64,000 nt of DNA, taken from assembly GCF_051954455.1 (NCBI RefSeq), contig NZ_JBQCHS010000012.1:111671-175670 (forward strand), written 5' to 3'. Below are positions 50,259 through 57,480 of this stretch, one piece after another. How positions within the stretch are numbered: the first letter of the stretch is position 1; the number at the start of each line of letters is the position of its first letter. A program made the position numbers and the translations under genes. The notes under the pieces were generated by a model. The model had not been told where the DNA came from. It ran no database searches and saw only the letters and a list, made by a program, of their open reading frames with translations. Source of the stretch: Pseudolysinimonas sp051954455. Its GTDB lineage: Bacteria; Actinomycetota; Actinomycetes; Actinomycetales; Microbacteriaceae.

Positions 50259-50699
50259 CTAGCCGCGGAGCGAGTCGAGGATCTTCGCGATGCGTCGCGC
50301 GCGGGTCTCCTCCGCCTTCGCCTCGCCGACCTGACGCGCCGCCTCCTTGCGGTTCGTGAACGACAGCTTCTCGAACGCCGCCTTCGCCGCCGGGTCGGCG
50401 TCGAGCGCCGCCTGCAGTTCCGCGGGCATCTCGACCTCGCGTGGGGCGTCGTCCGGCTCGATCGTCAGCGTGACCACGTCGCCCGCGGCGAGCCCGGTGT
50501 CCGTGCGCTGCTGCGCGTTCACGCCGAACAGGAAGCGGCCGCCCATCGACACGATCGTCGTGCGATACGTGTAGTCGCCGATCGTGACGACGACGGGCAC
50601 CCGGCGGCCGCGGCCGAACGCGAGCACGACGTCCTCGGGCACGACGAAGCCGGTGTTGTTGCCGCCCTGCGATTCGAGGGTCCAGGTGAAGGTGGGCAC
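50259..50699 (-). CDS. DUF1905/YdeI-like protein
   Basis: A 146-residue protein. The N-terminal DUF1905 barrel has GFVVPEDVVLAFGRGRRVPVVVTIGDYTYRTTIVSMGGRFLFGVNAQQR. The C-terminal YdeI/OmpD-associated helix pair has LQAALDADPAAKAAFEKLSFTNRKEAARQVGEAKAEETRARRI. Function unknown; members can be linked to stress tolerance. It follows the hydrolase gene after 4 nt, as the last gene of the ArsR-led operon. Confidence 0.85.
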   Translation of the reverse strand: MPTFTWTLESQGGNNTGFVVPEDVVLAFGRGRRVPVVVTIGDYTYRTTIVSMGGRFLFGVNAQQRTDTGLAAGDVVTLTIEPDDAPREVEMPAELQAALDADPAAKAAFEKLSFTNRKEAARQVGEAKAEETRARRIAKILDSLRG

Positions 50700-50703
50700 G
50701 GCC

Positions 50704-51507
50704 CTATCCTCCGAAGAACGCGGTCAGCCCGGGGAGGAGCGCCGCCGCGCTCACCTGATGGCTCTGGCCGTCGAGCACGCGGTGCTCGGCGCCCGGGATC
50801 GCGGCGGCGACCTGCTCCTGGGCGGCGGCCATCCGCACGGGGCTGCGTCCGCCGACGAGCACCAGGGCCGGGACGGCGATCCGCGCGAGCACCGTGGTCG
50901 GCACCGCGAAGTCCGCGCCCATCACCCGGGCGTCGTAGCGCAGCGTCGGGGCGGCCTCCCGCATCGAGCGCCACGGCCCGCGCATGAGCCGGAGCATCAC
51001 GGGGAGGAACCCGGGCCCGCCCACCATCGTGGTCAGGAAGTAGTCGACGGCCTTGCCGCGCTCGTCGCCGTCGAGGAGCCGGTCGAGCGTCTGCAGGTAG
51101 TCCTCGCCGGGGCGGCGTCCGACCCACGGCGCCTCGAATCCGGCGACCCTGCGCATCGGCACCCCGGCTGCCGCGGCGCGGAAGGCGAGCGCGGCGCCGG
51201 AGGACTGGCCGAACACGAACGCGTCGCCGCCGACCGCCTCGATGATCGCGTGCAGGTCCTCGGCCTCCCGATCGGGGGCGTAGGGCTGCGTGTCGCCCGA
51301 CTCCCCGCGGCCCCGCCGGTCCCATGCGATGGCGGTGAAGCCCGCGCTCATGACCTTCTGGAGGTCGCGGGCCGGCCCGAACTCCCGCGAGCACAGGGCG
51401 CCGTCCGTGAGGATGAGCGCCGGCCCCGCTCCGAGCCGGTCGAACGCGATGCGCGTCCCGTCGGCCGAGGTCGCGAACTCGGTCGTGAGCGCCGCGGTCG
51501 CCGCCAT
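50704..51507 (-). CDS. Alpha/beta hydrolase
   Basis: A 267-residue hydrolase: GPALILTDGALCSREFGPA, IAWDRRGRGESGDT, nucleophile GQSSGAALAF and His in DGQSHQVSA; the acid is less clear (GGRSPVRM). It resembles the small actinobacterial hydrolases that often accompany SRPBCC and ArsR genes. The start ATG shares its A with the SRPBCC stop (TGATG), so translation is coupled. Confidence 0.85.
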   Translation of the reverse strand: MAATAALTTEFATSADGTRIAFDRLGAGPALILTDGALCSREFGPARDLQKVMSAGFTAIAWDRRGRGESGDTQPYAPDREAEDLHAIIEAVGGDAFVFGQSSGAALAFRAAAAGVPMRRVAGFEAPWVGRRPGEDYLQTLDRLLDGDERGKAVDYFLTTMVGGPGFLPVMLRLMRGPWRSMREAAPTLRYDARVMGADFAVPTTVLARIAVPALVLVGGRSPVRMAAAQEQVAAAIPGAEHRVLDGQSHQVSAAALLPGLTAFFGG

Positions 51508-51971
51508 CAGGCACCCACCAGCGCATCGATCTTGCCGAACGACAGCTCCCAGCCCTCGGCCGTGCGCTCGCGGAACCCGGGGGCGAACGGCCCCTGCAGC
51601 AGGGTCAGCCGGGTGCGCTCGCCGTGGTCGTGGAACCACAGCCGGATCACGATGTCGTCGAGCTCCACGCCCGGGTCGGGGCGCGCGCTCATCCGGATCT
51701 CGAGGTAGTCCTCGGGGTCGAACGCCGTGAACGTGCCGATGATGGGGGAGTACTTGCAGTCCTCGTCGACCATGGCCAGCTCCCAGCGGCCGCCGACGCG
51801 CGGCTCGACGACCGTCGTCGCGAGGTCGACCTGCACGCCGACCGGACCGAACCACTCGGCCAGCCGCTCCGCCTCGGTGAAGAAGCGCCAGACGACGTGC
51901 CGCGGCGCGGCGAATGCGCGCGTGATGAGCACGTCGGTGTCGGCGGCGACGGGGATGTCGGGGACGGTCAT
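51507..51971 (-). CDS. SRPBCC (AHSA1-type) protein
   Basis: A 154-residue START-like domain of the Aha1 C-terminal type: ITRAFAAPRHVVWRFFTEAERLAEWFGPVG, VEPRVGGRWELAM and RTRLTLLQGPFAPGFRERTAEGWELSFGKIDAL. It binds hydrophobic ligands in a deep cavity; the ligand is unknown. It sits directly after an ArsR gene (ATGA overlap), a very common pairing in actinobacteria, suggesting a ligand-responsive module. Confidence 0.88.
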   Translation of the reverse strand: MTVPDIPVAADTDVLITRAFAAPRHVVWRFFTEAERLAEWFGPVGVQVDLATTVVEPRVGGRWELAMVDEDCKYSPIIGTFTAFDPEDYLEIRMSARPDPGVELDDIVIRLWFHDHGERTRLTLLQGPFAPGFRERTAEGWELSFGKIDALVGA

Positions 51972-52324
51972 GCGGTCTCCTCCTGCTGGTCCGGTTCGGG
52001 AGTCGGGTCCTGGTGACGGGCTAGGGCGGCGTCGAAGCGGTCGAAGCGGTCGTTCCAGACGCGCTTGCAGGCGTCCATCCACTCCGTCGCCTCCTCGAGG
52101 CCGCCCAGCTCCAGGTGGCTGTAACGCGCGGTCGCGACGCGCGAGCGCGAGATGAGCCCCGCGGACTCCAGCACGCGCAGGTGCTTGGAGATCGCCGGCT
52201 GGCTGACGTCGAACGGCTCGGCCAGCTCGGCAACGGTCGCGTCGCCCCCGCGCAGCCGCTGCAGGATCGCGCGGCGGGTGGGGTCGGCGAGCGCGGCGAA
52301 CACCGGGCTCAGCACGTCGTCCAT
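51968..52324 (-). CDS. ArsR family transcriptional regulator
   Basis: A 118-residue winged-helix repressor: VFAALADPTRRAILQRLRGGDATVAELAEPFDVSQPAISKHLRVLESAGLI with a clear recognition helix. The metal-binding ELCVCDL cysteine motif is absent, so it is a non-metal ArsR. It heads a four-gene operon (arsR, SRPBCC, hydrolase, DUF1905) with overlapping stops. The start overlaps a half-site of the operator ATAACCG, with TAACTT 7 nt upstream, so autoregulation is likely. Confidence 0.9.
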   Translation of the reverse strand: MDDVLSPVFAALADPTRRAILQRLRGGDATVAELAEPFDVSQPAISKHLRVLESAGLISRSRVATARYSHLELGGLEEATEWMDACKRVWNDRFDRFDAALARHQDPTPEPDQQEETA

Positions 52325-52355
52325 AACCGTGAAGTTATCATAACCGCTCGGTTAT
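52323..52355. promoter_or_regulatory. ArsR operator: ATAACCG half-site plus palindrome
   Basis: ATAACCGCTCGGTTAT (52340-52355) has perfect 7-bp arms around a 2-nt centre. A further ATAACCG half-site lies at 52323-52329, covering the arsR start codon. The AT-rich motif stands out from the surrounding GC-rich sequence and overlaps the promoter. Confidence 0.78.
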
Positions 52356-52420
52356 ACAACAGGCCGGATCTCCGGGCGGCGCGCGCCGGGCGGCGGCGCG
52401 GGCTCCGGTACTGTGGAGCC

Positions 52421-52594
52421 ATGAAGATCCTCGCGTTCGTCGTCGCGTTCGTGCTGTTCCTCGGCGGCATGCTGCTCTTCGGCTTCGCGTTCAGCGCGGT
52501 CGAGGCCGCGGCGCCGTGGGTCTTCTTCGGCGGCATCGCCGCCATCTGCGTCTCGCTCGCCATCCCGTTCCACTTCCTCGGCAAGGCCGACTGA
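52421..52594 (+). CDS. 57-residue membrane protein
   Basis: MKILAFVVAFVLFLGGMLL is the first helix and WVFFGGIAAICVSLAIPFHFLG the second; a small loop with AVEAAAP connects them. TACTGT lies 6 nt before the ATG. Proteins of this kind are common near the inner face of actinobacterial operons; function unknown. It is divergent from the ArsR operon. Confidence 0.7.
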   Translation: MKILAFVVAFVLFLGGMLLFGFAFSAVEAAAPWVFFGGIAAICVSLAIPFHFLGKAD

Positions 52595-52625
52595 ACCGCG
52601 GGGCCTGCGGCTCCGAATCCCTCCC

Positions 52626-53108
52626 ATGGCTGTTCGCGGATCGGGTGCGACCGTGAGCGCGCTCGCGCCGGCCTCGCCGTCGCAGACGTTCGCGATCATG
52701 ACGCCCGTCGATCCGTCGGACTTCTACCCGCGATTCCGTGTCATCCCGGCGACCGTCGCGGTGCGCGACCAGACCGGCGACTGGGACGCCGAGGGGCAGA
52801 GCCGCCAGCTCGTGCTCTCCGACGGGGGATCGGTCGTCGAAACGCTCAAGTCGGTGCAGAAGCCGTACCGCTTCGTCTACGAGCTGACCGACTTCCGCGG
52901 CGTCTTCGGCGTGCTCGTCGATCACGCCCGCGCCGAGTGGCTGTTCGCGGAGGAGGAGCAGCGCACCCGCGTGCGCTGGACTTACACCTTCTTCGCCAAG
53001 CCCGGTCGCGGGCTCGTGGTGGCCGGCATCGTCAAGGCGTTCTGGGGCCCCTACATGCGGCACGTGCTGCCCGGGCTCGTCGCCGAGGTCCGGCGCCGCG
53101 CGCGCTGA
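52626..53108 (+). CDS. SRPBCC family protein
   Basis: A 160-residue START-like protein: FAIMTPVDPSDFYPRFRVIPATVAVRDQTGDWDAEGQSRQLVLSDGGSVVETL, then YELTDFRGVFGVLVDHARAEWLFAEEEQRTRVRWTYTFFAKPG, as in polyketide-cyclase-like SRPBCC members. Ligand unknown. The ATG at 52626 gives an N-terminus with an unconserved ~20 residues; ATG 52698 (MTPVDPSDF) is a shorter alternative. It follows the small membrane protein after 31 nt. Confidence 0.7.
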   Translation: MAVRGSGATVSALAPASPSQTFAIMTPVDPSDFYPRFRVIPATVAVRDQTGDWDAEGQSRQLVLSDGGSVVETLKSVQKPYRFVYELTDFRGVFGVLVDHARAEWLFAEEEQRTRVRWTYTFFAKPGRGLVVAGIVKAFWGPYMRHVLPGLVAEVRRRAR

Positions 53109-53111
53109 GCG

Positions 53112-53603
53112 CTACGCCTCCTGCAGCACCCGCGACACGAACGCGTCGAGGCGGGTCTCGAGCCGCTGTGACTTGCGGGCCAGCACCTGGTCGGCGCCGC
53201 CGATCTGCTCGAAGTAGCGCGGGGCGATCCTGATGAGCATCGAGCACGACAGGTCGGCGCAGATGTAGGTGCCGACGGAGTCGCCACGGCGTCCCGCTTC
53301 GCCGGCGCGCGGCGCCGAGAACAGCGTGACCTGGCCGCCCGGCTGGCCGGTGCTGCAGAGGGAGCAGATCGCGGCTCCAGCGCGGAGCGGCGAGGTGGCG
53401 GAGCGCAGCACGAGCCCGACCGGACGGTCGCCGCGCCAGTAGACGAGGTAGCCGCGCTGGGCGGCGGAGGGGTCGCGCCAGCCGAGGTACTCGCGGTCGG
53501 ACCAGACGACTTCGTGGAGGCCCGGCATCGGCATGCGCTCGATCTCGGCCACGGTCGCGTTGACCATGGACCCGCGGATCTCGGGGATGGTGAGCGGTCG
53601 CAT
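53112..53603 (-). CDS. FBP domain (treble-clef zinc finger) protein
   Basis: A 163-residue protein with the actinobacterial FBP domain: CSLCSTGQPGGQVTLFSAPRAG, then GTYICADLSCS, which form a four-cysteine treble-clef zinc site related to the C-terminal domain of elongation factor G-binding protein. A role at the ribosome is therefore plausible but unproven. ATG 53603 is chosen over 53621 because TAGGGT lies 7 nt upstream and overlaps the longer form. Confidence 0.85.
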   Translation of the reverse strand: MRPLTIPEIRGSMVNATVAEIERMPMPGLHEVVWSDREYLGWRDPSAAQRGYLVYWRGDRPVGLVLRSATSPLRAGAAICSLCSTGQPGGQVTLFSAPRAGEAGRRGDSVGTYICADLSCSMLIRIAPRYFEQIGGADQVLARKSQRLETRLDAFVSRVLQEA

Positions 53604-53645
53604 CCGTTCCACCCTACGCACGCGGGTGGGCGTGTGCTGCGCGCC

Positions 53646-53858
53646 TCAGTCCTTGAGCCGTCGCAGCGCCGAGCCCTTGTGGGCCGCCTTCGCGCCCGTC
53701 TTCTCCGACTCGACGATGTAGGCGGGCCGGGATGCGGAGGCCGTGAAGTGCTGGCCGTCGAACGTGAAGTCCTTCTCGCGGCTCGCCACGATCCGCCCGC
53801 GTGTGCGCCCCTGCGAGGTGCCCCAGCTGACCCGGTCGCCGACCTTCAGATCGCTCAT
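53646..53858 (-). CDS. DUF2945 (HVA1/TUDOR-like) protein
   Basis: A 70-residue small beta-barrel: LKVGDRVSWGTSQGRTRGRIVASREKDFTFDGQHFTASASRPAYIVESEKTGAKAAHKGSALRRLKD. It matches the hypervirulence-associated DUF2945 pattern (VGDxVxW, G-x-x-x-G-x-I, PxYxVxS-x-K-x-G). Likely binds nucleic acid or peptide; function unknown. Confidence 0.85.
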   Translation of the reverse strand: MSDLKVGDRVSWGTSQGRTRGRIVASREKDFTFDGQHFTASASRPAYIVESEKTGAKAAHKGSALRRLKD

Positions 53859-53965
53859 GCGGCGACGGTAGGTGCCGGCCGACCGACTCGCCCACCGCTC
53901 GCGGCCGGCTGTCAGGGTCGCCGCCCGTCGCCACAGGCGGAGGCAGCCTCCGGTAGGATGGGGGG

Positions 53966-54808
53966 ATGACGAAGAACTGGTTCATCACCGGGACGAGCCG
54001 CGGGTTCGGCCGCGAGTGGACGATCGCCGCCCTCGAGCGCGGCGATCGCGTCGCGGCCACCGCTCGCGACACCTCGGCTCTCGACGACCTCGTGGCGCGC
54101 TACGGGGACGCGATCCTCCCCATCACCCTCGATGTGACCGACCGGGCGGCGGATGTCGTCGCCGTTCAGCACGCCGCCGAGGCGTTCGGCCGTCTCGACG
54201 TCGTGGTCAACAACGCCGGGTACGGCCACTTCGGCATGATCGAGGAGCTCGCCGAGGACGAGGCCCGCGCTCAGCTCGAGACCAACGTGTTCGGCGCCCT
54301 GTGGATCACCCAGGCCGCGCTCCCCATCATGAGGGACCAGGGCAGCGGGCACATCATCCAGGTGTCGTCGATCGGCGGGATCAGCGCCTTCCCCAACATC
54401 GGCATCTACAACGCCTCCAAGTGGGCACTGGAGGGGTTCAGCCAGTCGCTCGCCCAGGAGGTCGCCGAATTCGGCATCCACGTCACGCTCGTCGAGCCCG
54501 GGGGCTTCGACACCGACTGGGCGGGGCCGTCGGCAAAGCACTCCGCGCCGATCGACGCCTACGACGCCGCCCGCGAGCGCCGAGCCGCCCAGCGCGCGCA
54601 GATGAACGCGCTCTCGGGTGACCCCGTCGCCTCGGCGGCGGCGATCCTCGACCTCGTCGACCTCGACGAGCCGCCGCTGCGCACCTTCTTCGGCCTGTCG
54701 CCGATCGAGATCGCGCGCGCCGACTACGCGGGCCGGCTCGAGAACTGGGAGCGGTTCCAGTGGCTCGCCGCGAAGGCGAGCGGTCGGGCGGAGTCCGCTT
54801 CGTCGTAG
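53966..54808 (+). CDS. SDR family oxidoreductase
   Basis: A 280-residue classical SDR: FITGTSRGFGREW (cofactor motif), NNAGYGHFGMIEE, QVSSIGG and IYNASKWALEGFSQSLAQE with catalytic Tyr-x3-Lys, then VEPGGFDTDW. Length and motifs fit the actinobacterial oxidoreductases that act on small ketones or alcohols. TAGGAT is 6 nt before the ATG. Convergent with the TetR gene. Confidence 0.9.
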   Translation: MTKNWFITGTSRGFGREWTIAALERGDRVAATARDTSALDDLVARYGDAILPITLDVTDRAADVVAVQHAAEAFGRLDVVVNNAGYGHFGMIEELAEDEARAQLETNVFGALWITQAALPIMRDQGSGHIIQVSSIGGISAFPNIGIYNASKWALEGFSQSLAQEVAEFGIHVTLVEPGGFDTDWAGPSAKHSAPIDAYDAARERRAAQRAQMNALSGDPVASAAAILDLVDLDEPPLRTFFGLSPIEIARADYAGRLENWERFQWLAAKASGRAESASS

Positions 54809-54835
54809 CCCTCGGGCGGTCGCACCGGGGCGCGG

Positions 54836-55483
54836 CTAGATCCCGCGGACCGCCATCTCGACCGCGCGCTGCGCCGCCATGAGCTTGAGCTCCGGCGGCA
54901 GGTCCCGCAGGGGTCCCTCGAGGACGAGCATGGCGAGACCGTGCACCGCCGACCAGCAGGCGAACTCGGCTCCCGGTCGGCGATCCTCGGGCAGCGCGCC
55001 GGCGGCGACGAGCTCGTCGAGCGCGGTGGCGAGGAGCTCGAACGGCGTCCGGCCGCCGGGACCGGCCTTGGATCGGCCGAACGCCTCCTCCAGCCCCGTG
55101 GGCACGGTGAACGCGGCGCGGAAGAGACCCGGCTCGTCGCGGGCGAACCGCAGATAGCCGCGGCCGACGGCCCGGAGGTGCTCGCGAGCGGTCTCGTCGG
55201 CGGGCAGCCCGGTGGCGACCGCGTCCCACTCCTGCTCGATCGCGGCCGCCACCTCGCCCGAGGCCGCGTCGCTCACGGCGGTGACGAGCGCGTTGCGGTC
55301 GGCGAAGTGGCGGTAGGCAGCATTCGGGGAGACGCCGGCGCGGCGGGTCGCCTCGCGGAGGACGACGGCGTCGGGACCGCCCTCGCGAGCCATCTCGAGC
55401 CCCGCGGCGATGAGAGCCTGTCGGAGGTCGCCGTGGCGGTACCCGGCCCGTGGGGGCTGGACCGCCGGATCCTGCTGTGCCAT
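54836..55483 (-). CDS. TetR family transcriptional regulator
   Basis: A 215-residue TetR protein: GDLRQALIAAGLEMAREGGPDAVVLREATRRAGVSPNAAYRHFADRNALVTAVS is the DNA-binding domain with recognition helix at about 45-55. The C-terminal ligand domain has the TetR_C WHG-like pattern (FACWSAVHGLAML). ATG 55483 is chosen because TACGCT lies 7 nt upstream. The palindrome at 55484-55500 covers this box, suggesting autoregulation and control of the divergent VOC gene. Confidence 0.88.
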   Translation of the reverse strand: MAQQDPAVQPPRAGYRHGDLRQALIAAGLEMAREGGPDAVVLREATRRAGVSPNAAYRHFADRNALVTAVSDAASGEVAAAIEQEWDAVATGLPADETAREHLRAVGRGYLRFARDEPGLFRAAFTVPTGLEEAFGRSKAGPGGRTPFELLATALDELVAAGALPEDRRPGAEFACWSAVHGLAMLVLEGPLRDLPPELKLMAAQRAVEMAVRGI

Positions 55484-55500
55484 TGTGGACAGCGTACACA
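55484..55500. promoter_or_regulatory. TetR operator candidate
   Basis: TGTGGAC-AGC-GTACACA is a 17-bp inverted repeat with one arm mismatch. It begins immediately before the tetR ATG and covers its TACGCT box. The divergent VOC gene starts 19 nt beyond it. Confidence 0.6.
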
Positions 55501-55518
55501 TCGGTGAGGAGACCACTC

Positions 55519-55893
55519 ATGCGTATCGACGGCGCGTACTCCGGATTCGCGGTCACCGACGTGGCGGCGGCGGCCGAGTTTTACCGCCGTCTCGGCATCG
55601 CCGTGACCGAGACCGAGCAGGGCCTCGAGCTGGGCGTGCCGGGCGGCGGACACGTCTTCGTGTACCCGAAGCCCGACCACGAACCCGCCGGCTTCACGGT
55701 CTTCTACCTCGTGGTGCCCGACATCGACGCCGCCCTGGACGAGCTCGCCGGCGCGGGTATCCGGGCCGAGCGCTACGACGGGTTCCCGCAGGACGAGCGG
55801 GGCGTCCTCCGCGGACGCGACGCCGGCCGCGGGCCGAACATCGCGTGGATCCTCGATCCGTCGCGCAACGTGGTGGCGATCACCGAATCCTGA
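55519..55893 (+). CDS. VOC family protein
   Basis: A 124-residue glyoxalase-fold protein: YSGFAVTDVAAAAEFYRRLGIAV and FTVFYLVVPDIDAALDELAGAGIRAERYD, ending with IAWILDPSRNVVAITES. No clear pair of metal ligands is preserved, so it may bind rather than convert a ligand. ATG 55519 has a Shine-Dalgarno (GAGGAG). It is probably regulated by the divergent TetR protein. Confidence 0.85.
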   Translation: MRIDGAYSGFAVTDVAAAAEFYRRLGIAVTETEQGLELGVPGGGHVFVYPKPDHEPAGFTVFYLVVPDIDAALDELAGAGIRAERYDGFPQDERGVLRGRDAGRGPNIAWILDPSRNVVAITES

Positions 55894-55912
55894 GGTCCGG
55901 GAGGATGGAGGC

Positions 55913-57427
55913 GTGGACCACGCCCTCATCGCTCGGCTGCGCGCCGACCTGACCGCCGCGCACTATACGGTCGACCGGCTCGAGGCCCTGTGGGGGCCGG
56001 AGGCGGAGGCGGCGCTCGAGCGAGGCGATCGGGTTCCGGCACGTCGCGCCCTCGCCGGGCACCGCGCCGACCCGGCCGCGACGCTCGCGACGGCGTTCGT
56101 GCTCGGCCTCCCGATCGCGGAGTCCGACCTCGCCGCCGCCCTGCCCTCCCTCGGATCGACCGGCGCGCGCGAGCTCGGGATGGTCGACGCCGCCGGGCGT
56201 CCCACCGTCGACCTGCGGCCCTACGCCTTCCTCGACGCGCATGGCGCCGGATCGTGGTGGATCGCGAGCGACCCCGGCGAGCTCGCCACGGGCGGCGCGC
56301 TCCGCACCGACCACGTGCTCGGGGTCGGCGGCGCGTCGGCCACGCTCGCCGGCCTGCAGCTCCCGGATCCGGTGGAGGCGACCCTCGACCTCGGCACCGG
56401 GTGCGGCATCCAGGCGATGCACGCCGCCCGGCGCTCCCGCCGCGTCGTCGCGACCGACATCTCCGAGCGTGCGCTCGACTACGCCCGGCTCAACGCGGCG
56501 CTGAACGGCGTGACGAACATCGAGTTCCGTCTCGGCAGTCTCTACGAGCCGGTCGCCGGGGAGCGGTTCGACCGGATCGTCTCCAACCCGCCGTTCGTCA
56601 TCACCCCCCGCCGCCCCGACGTGCCCGCCTACGAGTACCGCGACGGCGGGCTCGTCGGGGACGGGATCGTCGAGGCCGTGATCGCGGGCGCACGCGATCA
56701 CCTGGTCCCCGGGGGCGTCGCGCAGCTGCTCGGCAACTGGGAGCAGCGCCCGGGCCCGTCCGGCCGCCCGAGCGGCGGTCTCGCGCGCGCCACGCGCTGG
56801 GCCGACGACGCCGGACTCGAATCCTGGATCGTCGAGCGCGAGACCCAGGATCCCGCCCGCTACGCCGAGACGTGGATCCGCGACGGCGGCACCCGCGCCT
56901 CCGACCCCGGTTACGAGGACCTCGTCGCCGCCTGGCTCGACGACTTCGCCGAGCGGCGCGTCACGGCCGTCGGGTTCGGTTACGTGCTCCTGCGGCATCC
57001 CGTGGGGTCCGCGCGGCTGCATCGCGCCGAGCGGCTCGACGCCCCGCTCGGATCCGGAGCGGCGGGGCTCGGCGGCCACCTCGCCGCGGCGCTCGCCGCG
57101 TTCGACGCCGCCGCTGCGCTCGACGACGAGGCCCTCCTCGCCGCGCGGCTGCGGGTTGCCGCCGACGTGACGGAGGAGCGGAGCCATTGGCCGGGAGCCG
57201 CCGATCCGAGCATCATCGTCCTCCGGCAGGGCGGCGGCTTCCGGCGGGAGATCCGAGCGGACACCGGGCTCGCCGCCGTCGTCGGAGCCTGCGACGGCGA
57301 GCTGCCCGCGGGCGTCATCGTCGGCGCGGTCGCGCAGCTGCTCGAGGTCGACCCGGCGGCGCTCCGCGCCGAGCTGGTCCCGCAGCTGCGCGAGCTCCTC
57401 GTCGGCGGACTGCTGACGTTCGCCTGA
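55913..57427 (+). CDS. Methyltransferase with NPPF motif (DNA/protein-type)
   Basis: A 504-residue protein: an N-terminal helical domain (about 1-150), then a SAM fold with LDLGTGCGIQAMHAARRSRRVVATDIS (motif I) and FDRIVSNPPFVITPRRP (motif IV, NPPF), and a long C-terminal domain with a winged-helix-like repeat. The NPPF motif marks enzymes that methylate amino groups in nucleic acid bases or glutamine side chains; the target is unknown. The start is GTG 55913 with GAGGAT 6 nt upstream. It follows the VOC gene after 19 nt. Confidence 0.85.
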   Translation: MDHALIARLRADLTAAHYTVDRLEALWGPEAEAALERGDRVPARRALAGHRADPAATLATAFVLGLPIAESDLAAALPSLGSTGARELGMVDAAGRPTVDLRPYAFLDAHGAGSWWIASDPGELATGGALRTDHVLGVGGASATLAGLQLPDPVEATLDLGTGCGIQAMHAARRSRRVVATDISERALDYARLNAALNGVTNIEFRLGSLYEPVAGERFDRIVSNPPFVITPRRPDVPAYEYRDGGLVGDGIVEAVIAGARDHLVPGGVAQLLGNWEQRPGPSGRPSGGLARATRWADDAGLESWIVERETQDPARYAETWIRDGGTRASDPGYEDLVAAWLDDFAERRVTAVGFGYVLLRHPVGSARLHRAERLDAPLGSGAAGLGGHLAAALAAFDAAAALDDEALLAARLRVAADVTEERSHWPGAADPSIIVLRQGGGFRREIRADTGLAAVVGACDGELPAGVIVGAVAQLLEVDPAALRAELVPQLRELLVGGLLTFA

Positions 57428-57480
57428 GCGCGGGCTGGAAGCCCGGAGCGAGGATTTCCGCGCGGCGTAACGTCCGGGTC

